Position numbers and translations under genes: made by a program
Notes under the pieces: generated by a model
What the model was told of the DNA's origin: nothing
Seen by the model: only the letters and a program-made list of their open reading frames with translations
Database searches by the model: none
In this document: piece after piece, positions 23,748 through 33,171 of the stretch
How positions within the stretch are numbered: position 1 is the stretch's first letter
How the letters are laid out: each line of letters starts with the position of its first letter
Assembly (NCBI GenBank): GCA_903913285.1
Contig: CAIWKO010000021.1
Span: 1-38,938 of the forward strand
Origin: an uncultured Bacteroidales bacterium
GTDB lineage: Bacteria; Bacteroidota; Bacteroidia; Bacteroidales; CAIWKO01
Length of the DNA stretch: 38,938 nucleotides
Direction: 5' to 3'

Positions 23748-24587
23748 ATGGAAACACAAAATATTTATCTGCCCTATTTGATGGAAATTGAAAAAATTTC
23801 GGAAGAAGCTCCTTTTGTGAAAACGTTTCGGCTGAAATTTATCAATCCCGAAGATGCCGAAAGTTTTTCGTTTCGCACCGGGCAGTTTGGCGAATATTCG
23901 GTTGCCGGAGTGGGCGAATCGACATTTTGCATCGCCTCGGCGCCCACGCGCAAAGGTTATATTGAATGCACTTTCCGCAAGGCAGGCAGCGTAACCACCG
24001 CCTTGTCGGATATGGAAGAAGGCAGCACCCTCGGGTTCAGAGGGCCTTATGGCAATGTGTTCCCGATTGACGAATGGAAAGGCAAAAGCCTGCTGTTTAT
24101 CGCCGGGGGCATAGCGTTGCCGCCCATGCGAAGCGTGATTTGGAACTGCCTCGACCTGCGCGAAAATTTTAAGGACATCACCATAGTGTATGGCGCCAAA
24201 AGCGTGGCCGACCTGGTTTATAAAGAAGAACTCCGCTTATGGGACGAACGCCCCGACGTGAAACTGGTGACCACTGTGGACCCCGGCGGCGAAACTCCCG
24301 ACTGGAAAGGGGAGGTGGGGTTTGTGCCCACGGTGCTCGACAAACTGGCGCCCAAATCGGAAAACACCATCGCCATTGTTTGCGGACCGCCCATTATGAT
24401 AAAATTTACCTTCCCGATACTGGAAAAATACGGTTTTGCCGACGACATGGTTTATACCACTTTGGAAAATCGTATGAAATGCGGTTTCGGTAAATGCGGC
24501 CGCTGCAATGTGGGGAAAACCTATGTGTGCAAAGACGGCCCCGTGTTCAGCCTGAAACAACTCAAACAATTGCCCGACGAATATTAA
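23748..24587 (+). CDS. flxA: FAD/NAD(P)H-binding oxidoreductase subunit (FlxA, HydG-like)
   Basis: 279 residues in a ferredoxin-NADP reductase fold. The FAD-binding barrel holds GQFGEYSV and the ESTFCIASAP motif (57-66), which replaces the usual RxYS as in sulfhydrogenase gamma subunits. The NAD(P) domain has IAGGIALPPMRS (118-129) and CGPPIM (212-217). The C-terminal C245-x4-C250-x2-C253-x7-C261 binds a [2Fe-2S] cluster. It should oxidise NADH and feed FlxB, FlxC and FlxD, then HdrA. It is the last gene of the operon. Its base composition is strikingly G+C rich (68% counted over 24241-24300, against 28% over 18181-18240 in hdrC). Confidence 0.9.
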   Translation: METQNIYLPYLMEIEKISEEAPFVKTFRLKFINPEDAESFSFRTGQFGEYSVAGVGESTFCIASAPTRKGYIECTFRKAGSVTTALSDMEEGSTLGFRGPYGNVFPIDEWKGKSLLFIAGGIALPPMRSVIWNCLDLRENFKDITIVYGAKSVADLVYKEELRLWDERPDVKLVTTVDPGGETPDWKGEVGFVPTVLDKLAPKSENTIAIVCGPPIMIKFTFPILEKYGFADDMVYTTLENRMKCGFGKCGRCNVGKTYVCKDGPVFSLKQLKQLPDEY

Positions 24588-24726
24588 GGTAAATAAACTT
24601 TTCTGACTAGATGATCATTGAATTGCAGATGTTCAGATGCTATAAGCTTTAGTTATAGTATAAAAATATATAATACCTTTTGCTCTTATTAAATCTCAAT
24701 ACCAACTCTAAACTAATTAGCTAATT

Positions 24727-25623
24727 TCATTTCTTCGTATTCAAAATCTTCTCCACTTTTTCCGATTCAATTCCCTTGCTGCCGTCCCAGGTAATCTTGT
24801 GAATATAGCTGATATCGCTCGTCACGCGTTCATCCTCGCTTTCGGTATCATATTGAATCGTGCGAACGTTCAACAAAAGCGTGTTGCGTTTGCCGCCCGG
24901 GTCCTGCGGAAAAACATAGGTGTACGACACATTAAATATCCCCGCTTCCGATTCTTTGGTGGCGCGCGCAAATTCAGTCAGGTTGTTTCCCGAACGAAAC
25001 AAAAGCACGTCGCCGTTCATAAAGCTGCAGGCTTCGTAAATAAAACTCACGGCAAATATTTTCGAAACCCCGTCGAAGCCGGTGGGGTCGATTTTCCTTA
25101 TCGATAAACCATAACCGAAACTATTCGACACCGACATTTCGGAATAGATGGGCTTGAACACAACCGTGCTGATAATTTTCCCGTCCGACACAATTTTTCC
25201 GGTCATCTTAAATCCGTCGTCGGCCGTTTTCGACGATGGGGCACACACAAAATAATAAGTAATGCCGGTTTCCGTAAACTTTGAAGTCGCAAACGAAATC
25301 AAATTTCCCCAAACATAGCCGGTGGTGTAGGCGCCGTTGTTCGTAAAACCCACTTTATACCAGCAGGCCGACATGCCGTTCAATTCGAAAGTATTTTCCG
25401 AACGCAAAATAATTTTGAGCGGTGTTGCAATCGGCAAATTGCAAACTATGGTCGATGTGGGCGAATCCGACTGTCGCACGTTCACCTTGTCGGCATACAA
25501 AAAAACATCGGCCCCGATGCTGAATTTGCCGTGTAAATACACGCAACTGTCGCTTTGTGCCGATACTTTTGCCAGACCGAAACTGCATACCATTATAATA
25601 AGAAATAATATTTTGAAGTTCAT
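24727..25623 (-). CDS. secreted protein with an SH3-like domain
   Basis: 298 residues from the ATG at 25621-25623, chosen because it begins a clean signal peptide (FKILFLIIMVCSFGLAKVSAQ); the frame stays open upstream to an ATG at 25707. After cleavage, residues about 28-110 form a bacterial SH3-like domain (DVFLYADKVNVRQSDSPTS ... CWYKVGF ... YVWGNLIS), often a cell-wall or peptide-binding module. The remaining 190 residues are an unrecognised beta-rich domain. It converges on flxA with 139 bp between the stops. It shares the raised G+C of flxA, which differs from the AT-rich genes further right. Function unknown. Confidence 0.7.
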   Translation of the reverse strand: MNFKILFLIIMVCSFGLAKVSAQSDSCVYLHGKFSIGADVFLYADKVNVRQSDSPTSTIVCNLPIATPLKIILRSENTFELNGMSACWYKVGFTNNGAYTTGYVWGNLISFATSKFTETGITYYFVCAPSSKTADDGFKMTGKIVSDGKIISTVVFKPIYSEMSVSNSFGYGLSIRKIDPTGFDGVSKIFAVSFIYEACSFMNGDVLLFRSGNNLTEFARATKESEAGIFNVSYTYVFPQDPGGKRNTLLLNVRTIQYDTESEDERVTSDISYIHKITWDGSKGIESEKVEKILNTKK

Positions 25624-25727
25624 CCTTTGATTTTTATTCAAAGATATTCTTTTATTGAAAAACAACTTCCATCTGCAGGATTTTTTTTCGAAGCTTTCCG
25701 TTTCCATGTTTTTTAAATCATTTTGAT

Positions 25728-25735
25728 TAATTTTG
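25728..25735 (+). promoter_or_regulatory. -7 promoter element of the apbE-like gene
   Basis: TAATTTTG fits TAnnTTTG and lies 13 bp before the first ATG (25749) and 19 bp before the second (25755), so the leader would be very short. The second ATG leaves a slightly longer leader. Confidence 0.4.
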
Positions 25736-25748
25736 TTTTCATAAAATC

Positions 25749-26756
25749 ATGTTTATGAAAAAACTCAGTATCATTTTTTGTTTTCTATCGTTATTGTTTT
25801 TCGGTTGCCATAATCAGCGCACCCGTTTGGTTCTTTATGCTGGTTTCACTCAGGGCGGAACATTTCACATAAAGTTCTATAGCGGGGCAGACAGTACTAA
25901 AATAGAACATGACATCGATTCACTACTGACCGTGATTAGTTCAACAGCATCGGTATTTGATTCCAATTCCATCATCTCAAAAGTGAATGTTAATCAGGAT
26001 GTGGTGCTCAACGAGCATTTTATCAAACTATTCAACAAATCTGTGGAAGTATCAAAAGCCAGCAACGGAAGTTTCGATTTCACCGTGGGACCATTGGTCC
26101 GTGCATGGGGATTTTGGCGCAAAAGAAGAATGGATCTTACCCAAAAGCAGGTCGATAGTTTGAAAGCTTTTGTAGGATACAAAACCGTTTCGCTCAAAGG
26201 CGGAAAAGTCATAAAGCAGCATCCTGAATCGATGCTCGATTTTAACGCCATAGCCCAGGGATACTCAGTTGATGTGATCTCCGAATACCTGATGAGCCAT
26301 AACTGCAACGATTTTGTGGTTGAGGTTGGGGGTGAAGTGCGTTCACACGGATTTAAAAATAAAACAGAAAATTGGCTGGTAGGTATTGAAAAACCTGCAC
26401 CGGATGCAAATTCAAATGAAGTGATTCAAACTAAAATTGCATTGGGGAACAAAGCTTTGGCGACTTCAGGAAACTATCGGAAATTCTTTATAAAAGATGG
26501 AAAAAAATATTCTCATTCCATTGACCCCGCTACCGGATTTCCCGTTCAACATTCCATGCTTAGTGTAAGTGTATTGGCCGACGATTGTTTTACAGCCGAC
26601 GGATACGGAACGGTTTTTATGGTATTAGGACTTGAAAGATCAAAAGAGTTTATAAAAGCTCATCCGGGGCTTGATGCCTATTTTATTTATTCCGATAGTC
26701 TTGGTAATTATAAAACGGAATATACCAAAGGATTTGAAAGTATAATAGTAAAATAA
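25749..26756 (+). CDS. apbE: FAD:protein FMN transferase, lipoprotein (ApbE)
   Basis: 335 residues. A lipoprotein signal ends LLFFGC (lipobox C20), so it is anchored on the periplasmic side. The ApbE core is complete: FDFTVGPLVRAWGF (about 113-126), ESMLDFNAIAQGYSVDVI (about 160-177), VEVGGEVRSHG (about 191-201), ALATSGNYRKF and HSIDPATGFPV with the DDCFTADGYGT metal site. ApbE attaches FMN through a phosphodiester to a Ser/Thr in a D-x-x-[ST]-G-[AS]-T motif of exported redox proteins. No Rnf or Nqr genes are nearby. A possible client in the window is the DUF2271-like protein at 35182-36012, with DATTGST at residues 91-97. Confidence 0.95.
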   Translation: MFMKKLSIIFCFLSLLFFGCHNQRTRLVLYAGFTQGGTFHIKFYSGADSTKIEHDIDSLLTVISSTASVFDSNSIISKVNVNQDVVLNEHFIKLFNKSVEVSKASNGSFDFTVGPLVRAWGFWRKRRMDLTQKQVDSLKAFVGYKTVSLKGGKVIKQHPESMLDFNAIAQGYSVDVISEYLMSHNCNDFVVEVGGEVRSHGFKNKTENWLVGIEKPAPDANSNEVIQTKIALGNKALATSGNYRKFFIKDGKKYSHSIDPATGFPVQHSMLSVSVLADDCFTADGYGTVFMVLGLERSKEFIKAHPGLDAYFIYSDSLGNYKTEYTKGFESIIVK

Positions 26757-26781
26757 TAAGGCGAGTTCTCTTAAATCAAAA

Positions 26782-27246
26782 TCAGTTCACCCAGATCTTG
26801 TCTGTCGAAACTCCGTGGCAACTGTTGCATTGTCCGGAAGTGGCTTTTGAGTTCATGAATTTAGTAGTGCCCGTTGTTCCTGTAATAGCAGGATACAATC
26901 CATTGGTAAAATCAACGGTATTTGTTGTAAAAAAATTACCTTTTGAATCCACCTCAATAACGGCTTCAACTATTCCGGTACCAGCACTTCCGGTAAAGAT
27001 ATGTACGGTTCCGTTTCCATTGGTTGATGTTATTGTGGCATTATATACTGTACCCGCCACATTAAAAGTACCGGTTCCGCTTCCACCGCTTTTATGACAA
27101 TTCATACAGTTTTGACCCATGTTATGGCTTCGGGATTCGTTATTTTTCGAAATATTCGAAGTGCTATCTTTCTTGCAGCTGTGGGTTAATACTATAGCTA
27201 CAATAAAAGTAACCAGTACCGACAAAATGATCTTTAGTTTACGCAT
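26782..27246 (-). CDS. CxxCH-containing lipoprotein (c-type cytochrome-like)
   Basis: 154 residues. The signal peptide ends THSC (lipobox C24) followed by KKDS, a typical outer-membrane lipoprotein start in this phylum. Heme-binding motifs CMNCH (47-51) and CNSCH (140-144) lie near either end. Between them is a glycine/threonine-rich segment (about 55-125) that looks like a small beta domain with GTVYNATITSTNGNG and VEAVIEVDSKGNFF, similar to a carboxypeptidase-regulatory fold. The arrangement of two hemes around a beta insert is unusual for a classical cytochrome. It converges on apbE with 25 bp between the stops. A TATATTTG element (minus strand) lies at 27263-27270. Redox role inferred from motifs only. 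Confidence 0.72.
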   Translation of the reverse strand: MRKLKIILSVLVTFIVAIVLTHSCKKDSTSNISKNNESRSHNMGQNCMNCHKSGGSGTGTFNVAGTVYNATITSTNGNGTVHIFTGSAGTGIVEAVIEVDSKGNFFTTNTVDFTNGLYPAITGTTGTTKFMNSKATSGQCNSCHGVSTDKIWVN

Positions 27247-27442
27247 AGCAGGATGTTTTTTACAAATATAACATTTTTCTGATGGTTATTTGATTATTCC
27301 TTAAAAATGATTGTAATTTTGATTTTTATCAATAACCCACAAACTTATTAGGTTCTGCCAATCAACCCATGACGGTATAAAAATATAGTTTTAATTAATA
27401 TTACTATTTTGAACAATTTTTTGTTGATATTTTGAAATCGCA

Positions 27443-27475
27443 TTTGACTTTTCGAGTTTTTATTTCGTATATTTG
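27443..27475 (+). promoter_or_regulatory. promoter of the T9SS substrate gene
   Basis: TTTG (27443-27446), 21 bases, TATATTTG (27468-27475). This is close to the Bacteroidetes consensus with 2 bp extra spacing and lies 18 bp before the ATG. Confidence 0.5.
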
Positions 27476-27492
27476 TAAAAAAATTACTGTCT

Positions 27493-28527
27493 ATGAAAAA
27501 AATTATCGCTTTAGCATCTGTGCTATTCTTAACTACTGAAGGTTTTTCTCAGACTTCACTGACCTATCAGAAAAACGCCCTTCAATTTGGCGATTCTGTC
27601 CAATCTCATGAATTTGTATACACAAGCCCTGGTAATGATGGTGCTAATCAAATATGGGATTTTTCAAAAATTGTTTATACATCAAAAAACCAAACAGCAA
27701 ATGTTAAAAACACACCATCAGCTATACTTGAAGATGTTGGTAGTTACAATACAATTCTTTCCGAAAGCGGATATGAGTATTATTTTGATTTAAGCGAAAG
27801 TGCCCTAATATTAAAAGGATATACTTCTGCTGATCTGTCGACCATTTATACCGACCCTATTTTGAAAATGAAATATCCGTTTGCTTTTGGTGAAAAATAT
27901 ACCGATGCTTTTGCTGGTCATGCTTTATTTAAAAAAGTAACTCAGATATCTTTTACCGGCGATTATACCGTTTCTGCCGATGCCTATGGTACACTCATTG
28001 CCCCCGACAGAACTTACACGAATGTATTGCGATTAACAATCACCAAAAATTCTATTCAAACCAACCCTTGCAGCACTATCAAAGCCGACCAGACATTTTA
28101 TTATTGGTATGCAGAAGGATACAGGTATCCTGTTTTAACTCTAAACTACAAATCGACACAACAAAATGCTGATGAACCGATAATTGAAAAATCTGGTTTT
28201 TATAATCAACAACAAAGCAATAATAATACTGTTGCTACAGGTATAGATGATCAGCAAAATGCAGATTTCGCTTTAAACTCCTATCCCAATCCTTTTTACG
28301 ATATTGTTAGTTATTCTTATTTCTTAAGAAAACCCATGAATGTAAGCATCGAGTTTTTCGATATGTCGGGTAAATTGAACGATTTTATTATAGATAATCA
28401 GATTCAGACAGCTGGAATCCATAACGGCGAGGTCGATGCAAAAGCTTTGACTTTGGTGCCCGGTGTTTATTACATCAGGTTTACTTTTGATGATAAGGTT
28501 ATTGTAAAGAAAGTCGTAAAGATATAG
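27493..28527 (+). CDS. secreted protein with T9SS type A sorting domain
   Basis: 344 residues. A signal peptide ends near EGFSQ (residue 20). The body (about 21-250) is a beta-rich domain with no family I can name. The last 80 residues are a T9SS C-terminal sorting domain: NSYPNPF opening, a beta-sandwich pattern with VSIEFFDMSGKL, AGIHNGEVDA, PGVYYIRFTF, and a final KVVKI. Such proteins cross the outer membrane through the type IX system and are attached or released outside. A terminator follows at 28548-28577. Confidence 0.85.
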   Translation: MKKIIALASVLFLTTEGFSQTSLTYQKNALQFGDSVQSHEFVYTSPGNDGANQIWDFSKIVYTSKNQTANVKNTPSAILEDVGSYNTILSESGYEYYFDLSESALILKGYTSADLSTIYTDPILKMKYPFAFGEKYTDAFAGHALFKKVTQISFTGDYTVSADAYGTLIAPDRTYTNVLRLTITKNSIQTNPCSTIKADQTFYYWYAEGYRYPVLTLNYKSTQQNADEPIIEKSGFYNQQQSNNNTVATGIDDQQNADFALNSYPNPFYDIVSYSYFLRKPMNVSIEFFDMSGKLNDFIIDNQIQTAGIHNGEVDAKALTLVPGVYYIRFTFDDKVIVKKVVKI

Positions 28528-28547
28528 TGATACAGAAAATCTTTTAT

Positions 28548-28577
28548 ATCCCGGTACACGTTATCGGGATTTTTTTT
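28548..28577 (+). terminator. Rho-independent terminator of the T9SS substrate gene
   Basis: ATCCCG (28548-28553) pairs with CGGGAT (28565-28570) and a T-run follows. It lies 20 bases past the stop codon. Confidence 0.75.
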
Positions 28578-28605
28578 GCTTAATAGTGAACAATCAAAAG
28601 GGTTT

Positions 28606-29091
28606 TTAAAGATAAAGTGTTTTGCTGCGTTTTAGTGATATTTCTTTTAACTGGTATATTTCCGCTGTTGAAGGGAAATCAAATATTTTCTGTTGTACCT
28701 CTTTTGGAAAAAGTCGTTTAATATCTTCGCTGTACAAGTCTCCATCGCGCGGTGCATCATGGCTTTTGATATTAATTCCATCCTGTGTTTTTTCTACATT
28801 CAATACTAAAGGCACCGACCATCCGCTTCCTAAAACAGTTTTGCCATCCTTTATGTAATATTCCTGCAGATAAGCCCACAAAAATATTTTATCCTTTTCG
28901 ATCGTAAAGATTTTATTGGCACTAAAAACACTTCCGCCAAATGAAGTTGCCATTATTTTTGTATCCAAATATTTTTCAACTTGCTTCGAATCATCTGCAG
29001 TTAGTTTTAGTTGATTCTGAAGACAAGAAACTAAAAGCAAAAAACTAAATAGTAAAAGATATATAGGTTTTCTTTGGAGCTGCTTTATCAT
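28606..29091 (-). CDS. small lipoprotein of unknown function
   Basis: 161 residues. An N-terminal basic region and hydrophobic stretch end LLLVSC (lipobox C23). The mature part begins with a charged helix (ADDSKQVEKYLDTKI) and continues as alternating beta strands (FTIEKDKIFLWAYLQEYYIKDGK, GWSVPLVLNVE). The family is not recognised. It starts 27 bp after the methyltransferase gene stop on the same strand and is probably in the same transcript. Confidence 0.65.
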   Translation of the reverse strand: MIKQLQRKPIYLLLFSFLLLVSCLQNQLKLTADDSKQVEKYLDTKIMATSFGGSVFSANKIFTIEKDKIFLWAYLQEYYIKDGKTVLGSGWSVPLVLNVEKTQDGINIKSHDAPRDGDLYSEDIKRLFPKEVQQKIFDFPSTAEIYQLKEISLKRSKTLYL

Positions 29092-29118
29092 AAATTTTTT
29101 TATTGCAAAACACTTCTT

Positions 29119-29838
29119 TCAGAATTTCTTTTTTATCACCAGTATCTTTAATGGAGGAAAAGTGGTTGGGAAAGAAGCCGGTTTGATCTCGGTTTGCATA
29201 CCGAGTTCTTCGAAATTCTTCCGGTATTCCTTAATGTGTATGAAATCGGAAATAATACCCGTGCCGCCTTTTTTCATCACCCTGTATACTTCGGAGCAGG
29301 CTTTTTTGCGGTCGGCAGCTTTACTAATGTTGTGCAGGCACAAATTACTCAGCACCACATCAAAGGCATTGTCGGAAAAACTCATGTCGCAGGCATCTTC
29401 GTTCACAATTTCGATCTTATCGTTTACGCCTTCGGCAACCACGTTCGACAGTGTGTTTGCCAGTTTGTTTTTTGTCAGGTCTTCTGCTTTCCAAATATCG
29501 ATGCCATACGATCTGCCCGTAGTGAGCCGTTTGGCAGCTCCTATTGCTAATAGTCCGCGTCCGGTGCCTATGTCCAAAACCTTCTCATCGCCCCTCCAGT
29601 TAATGTAATTCAACATACGGTCGCGATGCTTCAGTTTGCCGTAAACGGAGTACAGCAGCATCCATAGGCCCGTTAAACCGCAGGTAATTCCTGTATAGAT
29701 AAACCCAAAGGTGTATATATTGATCCCTCCAATTGTGATGACAGGGTAGAATACAGGCAGCAAGATTGCTATTATGCAGCAAATTAATAGATTTCGTATC
29801 ACACCCGGTGCATCAATACCGTATTCGGGTCTTTTCAT
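29119..29838 (-). CDS. membrane-anchored SAM-dependent methyltransferase
   Basis: 239 residues. Two hydrophobic helices (about 16-36 and 40-62) precede a class I methyltransferase domain: motif I VLDIGTGRGLLAIGAAKR (about 87-104), the acidic loop YGIDIW, EDACDMSFSDNAFDVVLSNLCLHN (motif IV region) and GGTGIISDF. Similar two-helix methyltransferases are frequent in Bacteroidetes but their substrate is generally unknown. A TAGTTTTG element (minus strand) at 29872-29879 may be its promoter. A lipoprotein gene follows 27 bp downstream. Confidence 0.82.
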   Translation of the reverse strand: MKRPEYGIDAPGVIRNLLICCIIAILLPVFYPVITIGGINIYTFGFIYTGITCGLTGLWMLLYSVYGKLKHRDRMLNYINWRGDEKVLDIGTGRGLLAIGAAKRLTTGRSYGIDIWKAEDLTKNKLANTLSNVVAEGVNDKIEIVNEDACDMSFSDNAFDVVLSNLCLHNISKAADRKKACSEVYRVMKKGGTGIISDFIHIKEYRKNFEELGMQTEIKPASFPTTFPPLKILVIKKKF

Positions 29839-29969
29839 TTCGTATAGTTCAAGTAAGGTTTTCTAAAAAAGCAAAACTACTGAATTTTTACAAGCAGGAG
29901 GGATGTTTTTTAAGTAAAAAGGAAAGTGGTATTTTTTTATAATAATGTTAATTGGTGAGTTGCTGTATT

Positions 29970-31430
<1,461 letters not shown>

Positions 31431-31440
31431 TCAATAAGTT

Positions 31441-31977
31441 ATGAGTAAAAGAATATTAATACTATCCTCAAGTCCGCGCAGGGGAGGAAATTCCGAACTG
31501 CTCTGCGATGAATTTAACAGGGGAGCACTTGAAGCAGGACATCAAACTGAAAAGATCTCGCTGAAAGAAAAAAACATAAATTACTGTACCGGATGCAGTA
31601 CCTGTTTTAAAACCAAAAAATGTTCGCAAAACGACGATATGGCAGAAATACTGGAGAAAATGATAGCTGCCGACGTTATCGTGATGGCAACGCCCGTATA
31701 TTTTTACACCATGTGCAGACAGATGAAGACCATGATCGACCGCTGCTGCCCGCGCTACACGGAGATAAAGAATAAAGATTTTTATTTTATTGTTACGGCT
31801 GCCGTGAATAATGAACCTGCCATGGAAAGAACCCTGCATGGTTTTCGCGGATTTCTTTCCTGTTTGATTGGTCCCAAAGAAAAAGGAACTATATACGGAA
31901 TAGGCGCATGGAACGTGGGCGATGTAAAAGGAAGTGATGCTATGAAGCAGACGTTCGAAATGGGGAATAATTTGTAA
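31441..31977 (+). CDS. flavodoxin-fold NAD(P)H-dependent oxidoreductase (FMN reductase-like)
   Basis: 178 residues. The flavodoxin-like FMN loop is SSSPRRGGNSELL (about 8-20), the second flavin loop is TPVYFYTMCRQMKTMIDR (about 84-101). The CTGCSTCFKTKKC segment (about 49-61) matches the cysteine-containing loop of multimeric iron-sulfur flavoproteins and related reductases, though a full cluster motif is not certain. It starts 10 bp after the aldo/keto reductase, so the two are probably co-expressed in NADPH-linked reduction or detoxification. The C-terminus ends EMGNNL, a normal length for the family. Confidence 0.88.
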   Translation: MSKRILILSSSPRRGGNSELLCDEFNRGALEAGHQTEKISLKEKNINYCTGCSTCFKTKKCSQNDDMAEILEKMIAADVIVMATPVYFYTMCRQMKTMIDRCCPRYTEIKNKDFYFIVTAAVNNEPAMERTLHGFRGFLSCLIGPKEKGTIYGIGAWNVGDVKGSDAMKQTFEMGNNL

Positions 31978-32221
31978 ATTATAGAAATAGAAACTTTTTC
32001 AAAGTTTGTAATTTTCTTCAACCGGGTTGTTCTTTTTTTGCCCGTCACTTTAGTTATTCAATTTTTAGATTGGATTGATAATGAATTCGTACAAAAATAT
32101 ACCTGAAGATTTTCAATTAATTAATAAAATTTCAGATAGAAATACATTTTTTTAAAAAAAAAATTGGTTTATTGAAAAATAATTCGTATTATTGCGAAAA
32201 ATAATTTAAAATCCGGAAACT

Positions 32222-32962
32222 ATGAAAAAATCATTACTCTTTTTGTTTTTGTTTAGTCTGCTATTCATGGTTGTTTCCTGTAAAAAGGATAAAACTACTA
32301 CAACCGTTGACCCCCCTTATGTTCCTGTCACACCTGTTCTGTCAACCAGTTTGGCTGGTCTTGGTTATCATGGAGGCATTCCTTCAGGTACAGCATGGAC
32401 TTTTCCTGCAAATATTCAAGTTGTCGGTAATATCGTAGGCGGCGATCCCGGAAAATCCCCTTATATTGGTAAAAAAACAATTGAGGCATGGGAAAATTAT
32501 TCTCAAAATTCAGCTAAAACCAATTGGGTAACTCATGGATTAGGTGAGTTTGTAAGTCTTTACATGAATTTGCATAATACAAGTGCCAGCCCTTCTACAT
32601 TTATTTTTCCTGCCGGCTTGCTATTTTGTAACAGATGCTGTGGCGATACAATTACCGATACAACCCAAACAGGCTTAGTGGTGGTTCCCGATACGGTTAC
32701 CATACCTGGTGGCGATACGTTAAGGCTTTGCTTAAAATCATTCTGTTCAAACCCAAATCGTCATGCGCCCACTTATTTGTCTGTATATGATCCGGCAGTT
32801 GTAAGTAATAACGATCAGGTTGTCCACTTTATTGAAGCGTTACATGTAAAATCTGTTTTGGTACTCGCAGGCCATGAATCAGATATTTTATCCTATATCT
32901 GGAAATTCGTAGGTGGAACACCACTTACAACCGCAGATTATGCTGTAATTGCTGCATGGTAA
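32222..32962 (+). CDS. lipoprotein of unknown function
   Basis: 246 residues. The signal ends VVSC (lipobox near C20) followed by KKDKTTTT, a usual Bacteroidetes outer-membrane lipoprotein start. The mature domain has FIFPAGLLFCN ... LVVVPDTVTIPGGDTLRLCLKSFCSN, a pattern I recall from exported proteins with a conserved C-x-N after an IPAG strand pair; I cannot name the family. Cysteines are many (FCNRCCGD, LCLKSFC) but do not form CxxCH. It stands alone with a 240-bp upstream region and its own terminator. Confidence 0.68.
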   Translation: MKKSLLFLFLFSLLFMVVSCKKDKTTTTVDPPYVPVTPVLSTSLAGLGYHGGIPSGTAWTFPANIQVVGNIVGGDPGKSPYIGKKTIEAWENYSQNSAKTNWVTHGLGEFVSLYMNLHNTSASPSTFIFPAGLLFCNRCCGDTITDTTQTGLVVVPDTVTIPGGDTLRLCLKSFCSNPNRHAPTYLSVYDPAVVSNNDQVVHFIEALHVKSVLVLAGHESDILSYIWKFVGGTPLTTADYAVIAAW

Positions 32963-32984
32963 AAGCTTGAACTATACAATTAAC

Positions 32985-33022
32985 AAAAGCCTTGATACGT
33001 GTTGTATTGAGGCTTTTTTTTA
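32985..33022 (+). terminator. Rho-independent terminator of the lipoprotein gene
   Basis: AAAAGCCT (32985-32992) pairs with AGGCTTTT (33010-33017), with further pairing inside (GATAC/GTATT), and a T-run follows. It is 23 bases past the stop. Confidence 0.82.
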
Positions 33023-33124
33023 TGGATCATACCTGTCTTAATAATTATATGATTATAGAATTCTGGTTTGAGAGCATCTAAGCATAAGGTCATAAACCTC
33101 TATTCCTTTAATTAAATAAAAAAA

Positions 33125-33149
33125 GAGGCTGTAATAAATATACAGCCTC
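33125..33149 (-). terminator. Rho-independent terminator of the jelly-roll T9SS gene
   Basis: GAGGCTGTA (33125-33133) pairs with TACAGCCTC (33141-33149) around a 7-base loop. On the minus strand it is followed by seven T residues. It ends the gene at 33172-34938. Confidence 0.85.
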
Positions 33150-33171
33150 CTCCATATTTAATGTTCAGATA

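Noticed and set aside
22743-23759. Long minus-strand open frame opposite flxB
   Set aside because: The plus-strand gene carries all expected HydB-type cysteine motifs, and the antisense frame has no recognisable domain.
25749-26756. ApbE as part of an Rnf or Nqr operon
   Set aside because: No rnf or nqr genes are present on either side.
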